DNA of 64,000 nt from the NCBI GenBank assembly GCA_964453215.1, contig CAYVRR010000003.1, positions 23,201-87,200 on the forward strand, in the 5' to 3' direction. Below, one piece after another: positions 61,811-64,000 of the stretch (the first letter of the stretch is position 1; each line of letters begins with the position of its first letter). Position numbers and translations under genes: made by a program. The notes beneath the pieces were generated by a model. It did not search any database. It saw nothing but the letters and a program-made list of their open reading frames with translations, and was not told the origin of the DNA. This stretch comes from SABI01 sp964453215. GTDB lineage: Bacteria; Spirochaetota; Spirochaetia; Sphaerochaetales; Sphaerochaetaceae.

Positions 61811-63934
61811 ATGAGAGCTCATTTTTCTAACAATCAAGAGTCTATAATTGAAGTATTTGCCTCTAATAGTTTTAATGAGAAGGTGATGAAAACTCTATTA
61901 TCTCCTTCTGTATTTGAAGAGTTGCAACAAATTAAACACGGAGATAAAGATTTAACTCCATTCATTGCTGATGAAGTAGCAAAAGCAATGAAGTCCTGGG
62001 CTATTGATAAAGGAGCAACTCACTATTCTCATTGGTTTCAGCCCCTTACAGGGAGTACTGCAGAAAAGCATGATTCTTTTATCTCTTTAGCTCTTGATGG
62101 CTCTGTGAGTCTCGAATTTACAGGTAGTGCATTGCTTCAAGGTGAGGGTGATGCCTCCTCTTTTCCAAATGGAGGACTAAGGGCAACCTTTGAAGCTCGA
62201 GGCTACACAGCATGGGACACCTCCTCTCCAGCATTCATTCGGGATACTGAGGGGGTAAAAACCTTATATATTCCAACTGCATTTTTTAGTTATAATGGAG
62301 AGGCATTAGATAAGAAAGTTCCTCTATTAAGAAGTTTAGATGTATTAGAAAAACATACGTTGAGGGTGCTTCGTGCCCTTGGTAACACTACAACTCGACG
62401 AGTGCAAGTCCAAGTTGGTCCTGAGCAAGAATATTTTTTAGTAGATAGAAATTATTTTGAAAAAAGGCCTGATTTACGACTCACTGGGCGTACTGTATTT
62501 GGAAATTTATCAGCAAAAGGGCAAGAACTTGATGATCACTATTATGGCTCTATCAGTGAAAGAGTAACTTGTTTTATGAATGAACTCAATTATGAGCTGT
62601 GGAAGGTAGGAATTCCTTCCAAAACTCAACACAAAGAGGTCGCCCCTGGTCAGTTTGAAGTTGCTGCAATTCATAGTGAAGCAAATTTGGTAACAGATCA
62701 AAATCAATTATTAATGAGGATACTAAAATCAGTTGCTCGTCGTCATGGGTTTAAGGCGTTGTTGCATGAAAAGCCTTTTTATGGGGTAAATGGTTCTGGT
62801 AAACACAATAACTGGTCAATAAGTACAGATGATGGAGTTAATTTATTAAGTCCAGGGGAATCTCCTGAAGATAACCTAATCTTTCTTCTTGTCCTCACTT
62901 CTCTCATTAAAGGAGTAGACCTGTATGCTCCTTTAATTCGAGCAAGTGTAGCTACAGCAGGAAATGATCATAGACTTGGTCAAAATGAAGCTCCTCCTGC
63001 TATTATTTCTGTTTTCATTGGGGAAGTCCTATCAGATATTCTAGAACATATTTCAACAAATACCCCATATAAGAAGCGGGATGGACAAACTCTTAAAGTT
63101 GGTGTAAATGCCCTCCCTACCCTCCCAAAAGATTCTTCAGATCGTAACAGAACAAGTCCACTTGCTTTTACAGGGAATAAGTTTGAATTTCGTATGGTTG
63201 GTTCATCTCAATCACTAGCTGGTCCTAACACGTTAATTAACGCCTCTTTTTCAGCAATATTTGATGAAGTGGCAACTCGTCTCGAACAAGCGAGTGATCC
63301 AAAAGAGGAAGCAGTTACGATCATAAAAGAGTTCTACATTAATCATAAGAGAATTATATTTAATGGAAATGGGTATCATGAAGAATGGGTTGTTGAAGCG
63401 AAGAAGAGGGGTTTACCTATAATTACTAACTCTGTTGATGCTATTGGTGAACTCATTAAAGAAAAGCATATAGAAATGCTCACTTCTCAAAGGGTTTTTT
63501 CACCGGAAGAGCTCTATTCAAGAGTAGATGTCTACTTAGAAATATATAGCAAACAAATCAACATTGAAGCTGGTGTGATGGTAGAGATGGCTAGGCGGAG
63601 CATTGTTCCAGCAGTAACTCGTTATTTAAGTGAATTATGTGATGATATTTCTTCTCAAAAAGCACTCAGTTTTGATACGTGTGAGATTGAGAAAATTGCG
63701 AGTCTTATAAGCAAGGAGCTCAATGCATCTATTAAAGCAATCGATACACTCCACATTGAAATAGCAAAAGCTCTAGCGATGAGTGATGATGTTAAAGAAC
63801 AAGCTCACTATTACCATGATGTTGTGAAAGAGCACATGTCTATGTTGCGCTCTCATATAGATCTATTGGAGACCTATTGCGATGCAAGACAATGGCCTTT
63901 CCCAAGTTATGAAGATTTACTATTTAAACTATAA
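61811..63934 (+). CDS. glnN: Type III glutamine synthetase (GlnN)
   Basis: A 707-residue GSIII, which condenses ammonia and glutamate. Seen: FPNGGLRATFEARGYTAWD near residue 120, VGPEQEYFLVDR (metal ligands), HKEVAPGQFEVA, KPFYGVNGSGKHNNWS, GNDHRLGQNEAPPAI and GNKFEFRMVGSSQSLAGPN. GSIII is typical of Bacteroidetes, some clostridia, cyanobacteria and spirochaetes. ATG at 61811 follows AGGAG. Beyond the stop (63938-64000) nothing is recognised. Confidence 0.94.
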   Translation: MRAHFSNNQESIIEVFASNSFNEKVMKTLLSPSVFEELQQIKHGDKDLTPFIADEVAKAMKSWAIDKGATHYSHWFQPLTGSTAEKHDSFISLALDGSVSLEFTGSALLQGEGDASSFPNGGLRATFEARGYTAWDTSSPAFIRDTEGVKTLYIPTAFFSYNGEALDKKVPLLRSLDVLEKHTLRVLRALGNTTTRRVQVQVGPEQEYFLVDRNYFEKRPDLRLTGRTVFGNLSAKGQELDDHYYGSISERVTCFMNELNYELWKVGIPSKTQHKEVAPGQFEVAAIHSEANLVTDQNQLLMRILKSVARRHGFKALLHEKPFYGVNGSGKHNNWSISTDDGVNLLSPGESPEDNLIFLLVLTSLIKGVDLYAPLIRASVATAGNDHRLGQNEAPPAIISVFIGEVLSDILEHISTNTPYKKRDGQTLKVGVNALPTLPKDSSDRNRTSPLAFTGNKFEFRMVGSSQSLAGPNTLINASFSAIFDEVATRLEQASDPKEEAVTIIKEFYINHKRIIFNGNGYHEEWVVEAKKRGLPIITNSVDAIGELIKEKHIEMLTSQRVFSPEELYSRVDVYLEIYSKQINIEAGVMVEMARRSIVPAVTRYLSELCDDISSQKALSFDTCEIEKIASLISKELNASIKAIDTLHIEIAKALAMSDDVKEQAHYYHDVVKEHMSMLRSHIDLLETYCDARQWPFPSYEDLLFKL

Positions 63935-64000
63935 AAAAATAGTATATAACAGTTTAATAATACGATAGGTAATGCTAATTAAAATAATATTTCTACACAT

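Noticed and set aside
1..64000. CRISPR arrays, tRNA or rRNA genes, prophage
   Set aside because: No regularly spaced direct repeats, no tRNA cloverleaf and no phage structural genes were found by reading both strands.

Overview
The window (AT-rich, about 60% or more A+T) looks like a chromosome segment of a spirochaete. The orders rpsB-tsf-frr-uppS-cdsA, dxr-rseP and rpsF-ssb-rpsR-membrane protein-rplI-dnaB match those I recall from treponemes. Both periplasmic binding proteins have the spirochaete-like mature N-termini AGSKE and GGQKE, and glutamine synthetase is the long type III (GlnN) form. This placement comes from gene order and protein style, not from a database search. No rRNA, tRNA, CRISPR array or prophage is seen.

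Layout. 1-1239 (-) is a bifunctional AroDE cut by the window edge. 1381-7986 (+) is a housekeeping run: ABC-F ATPase, maf, rpsB, tsf, frr, uppS, cdsA. 8231-30486 is a metabolic island lying between cdsA and dxr, genes usually adjacent in spirochaetes. It holds a SorC-type regulator, a four-gene 2-oxoacid dehydrogenase operon (E1 alpha, E1 beta, E2, E3), and a carbohydrate-catabolism cluster. That cluster contains an RPE-like epimerase, two FGGY kinases, a beta-hydroxyacid dehydrogenase, a C_GCAxxG_C_C protein, a DeoR regulator, a BtpA/SgcQ protein, an M29 aminopeptidase, DhaK-DhaL, a CUT2 ABC transporter and a LacI regulator. 30813-33345 (+) resumes with dxr and rseP. 33342-37422 (-) is the rpsF-ssb-rpsR-DUF2232-like-rplI-dnaB operon. 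A TnpB element (about 37.5-38.8 kb) and a 30-codon AURKAIP1/COX24-type ribosomal protein gene follow.

39-54 kb carries murD, a FemAB-like transferase, metG, hflKC, a PerR/Fur regulator, a lipoprotein, argG, an ArsR regulator, a second beta-hydroxyacid dehydrogenase with citrate synthase, aconitase, an MFS transporter and a DUF212 protein. 54.7-64 kb carries an amino-acid ABC transporter, a hemolysin III-like protein, a DUF362-ferredoxin protein with a COG2426 membrane protein, a UvrD/Rep helicase and glnN.

The least understood part is 14-30 kb. Its epimerase + BtpA protein + DeoR regulator + metallopeptidase set resembles the uncharacterised E. coli sgc genes (SgcE, SgcQ, SgcR, SgcX), but with kinases and an ABC transporter in place of a PTS, and an M29 peptidase in place of an M42 one. 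The likely logic (inference) is import of a small sugar, polyol or conjugate by the CUT2 transporter, phosphorylation by FGGY and DhaKL kinases, epimerisation and cleavage to C3 units, and pyruvate oxidation by the adjacent dehydrogenase complex. Several regulatory sites can be read: a promoter with an operator-like palindrome for the transporter operon, a CCTCA-containing motif shared by the dehydrogenase promoter and the SorC regulator promoter, and a stem-loop directly after the binding-protein gene in both ABC operons.
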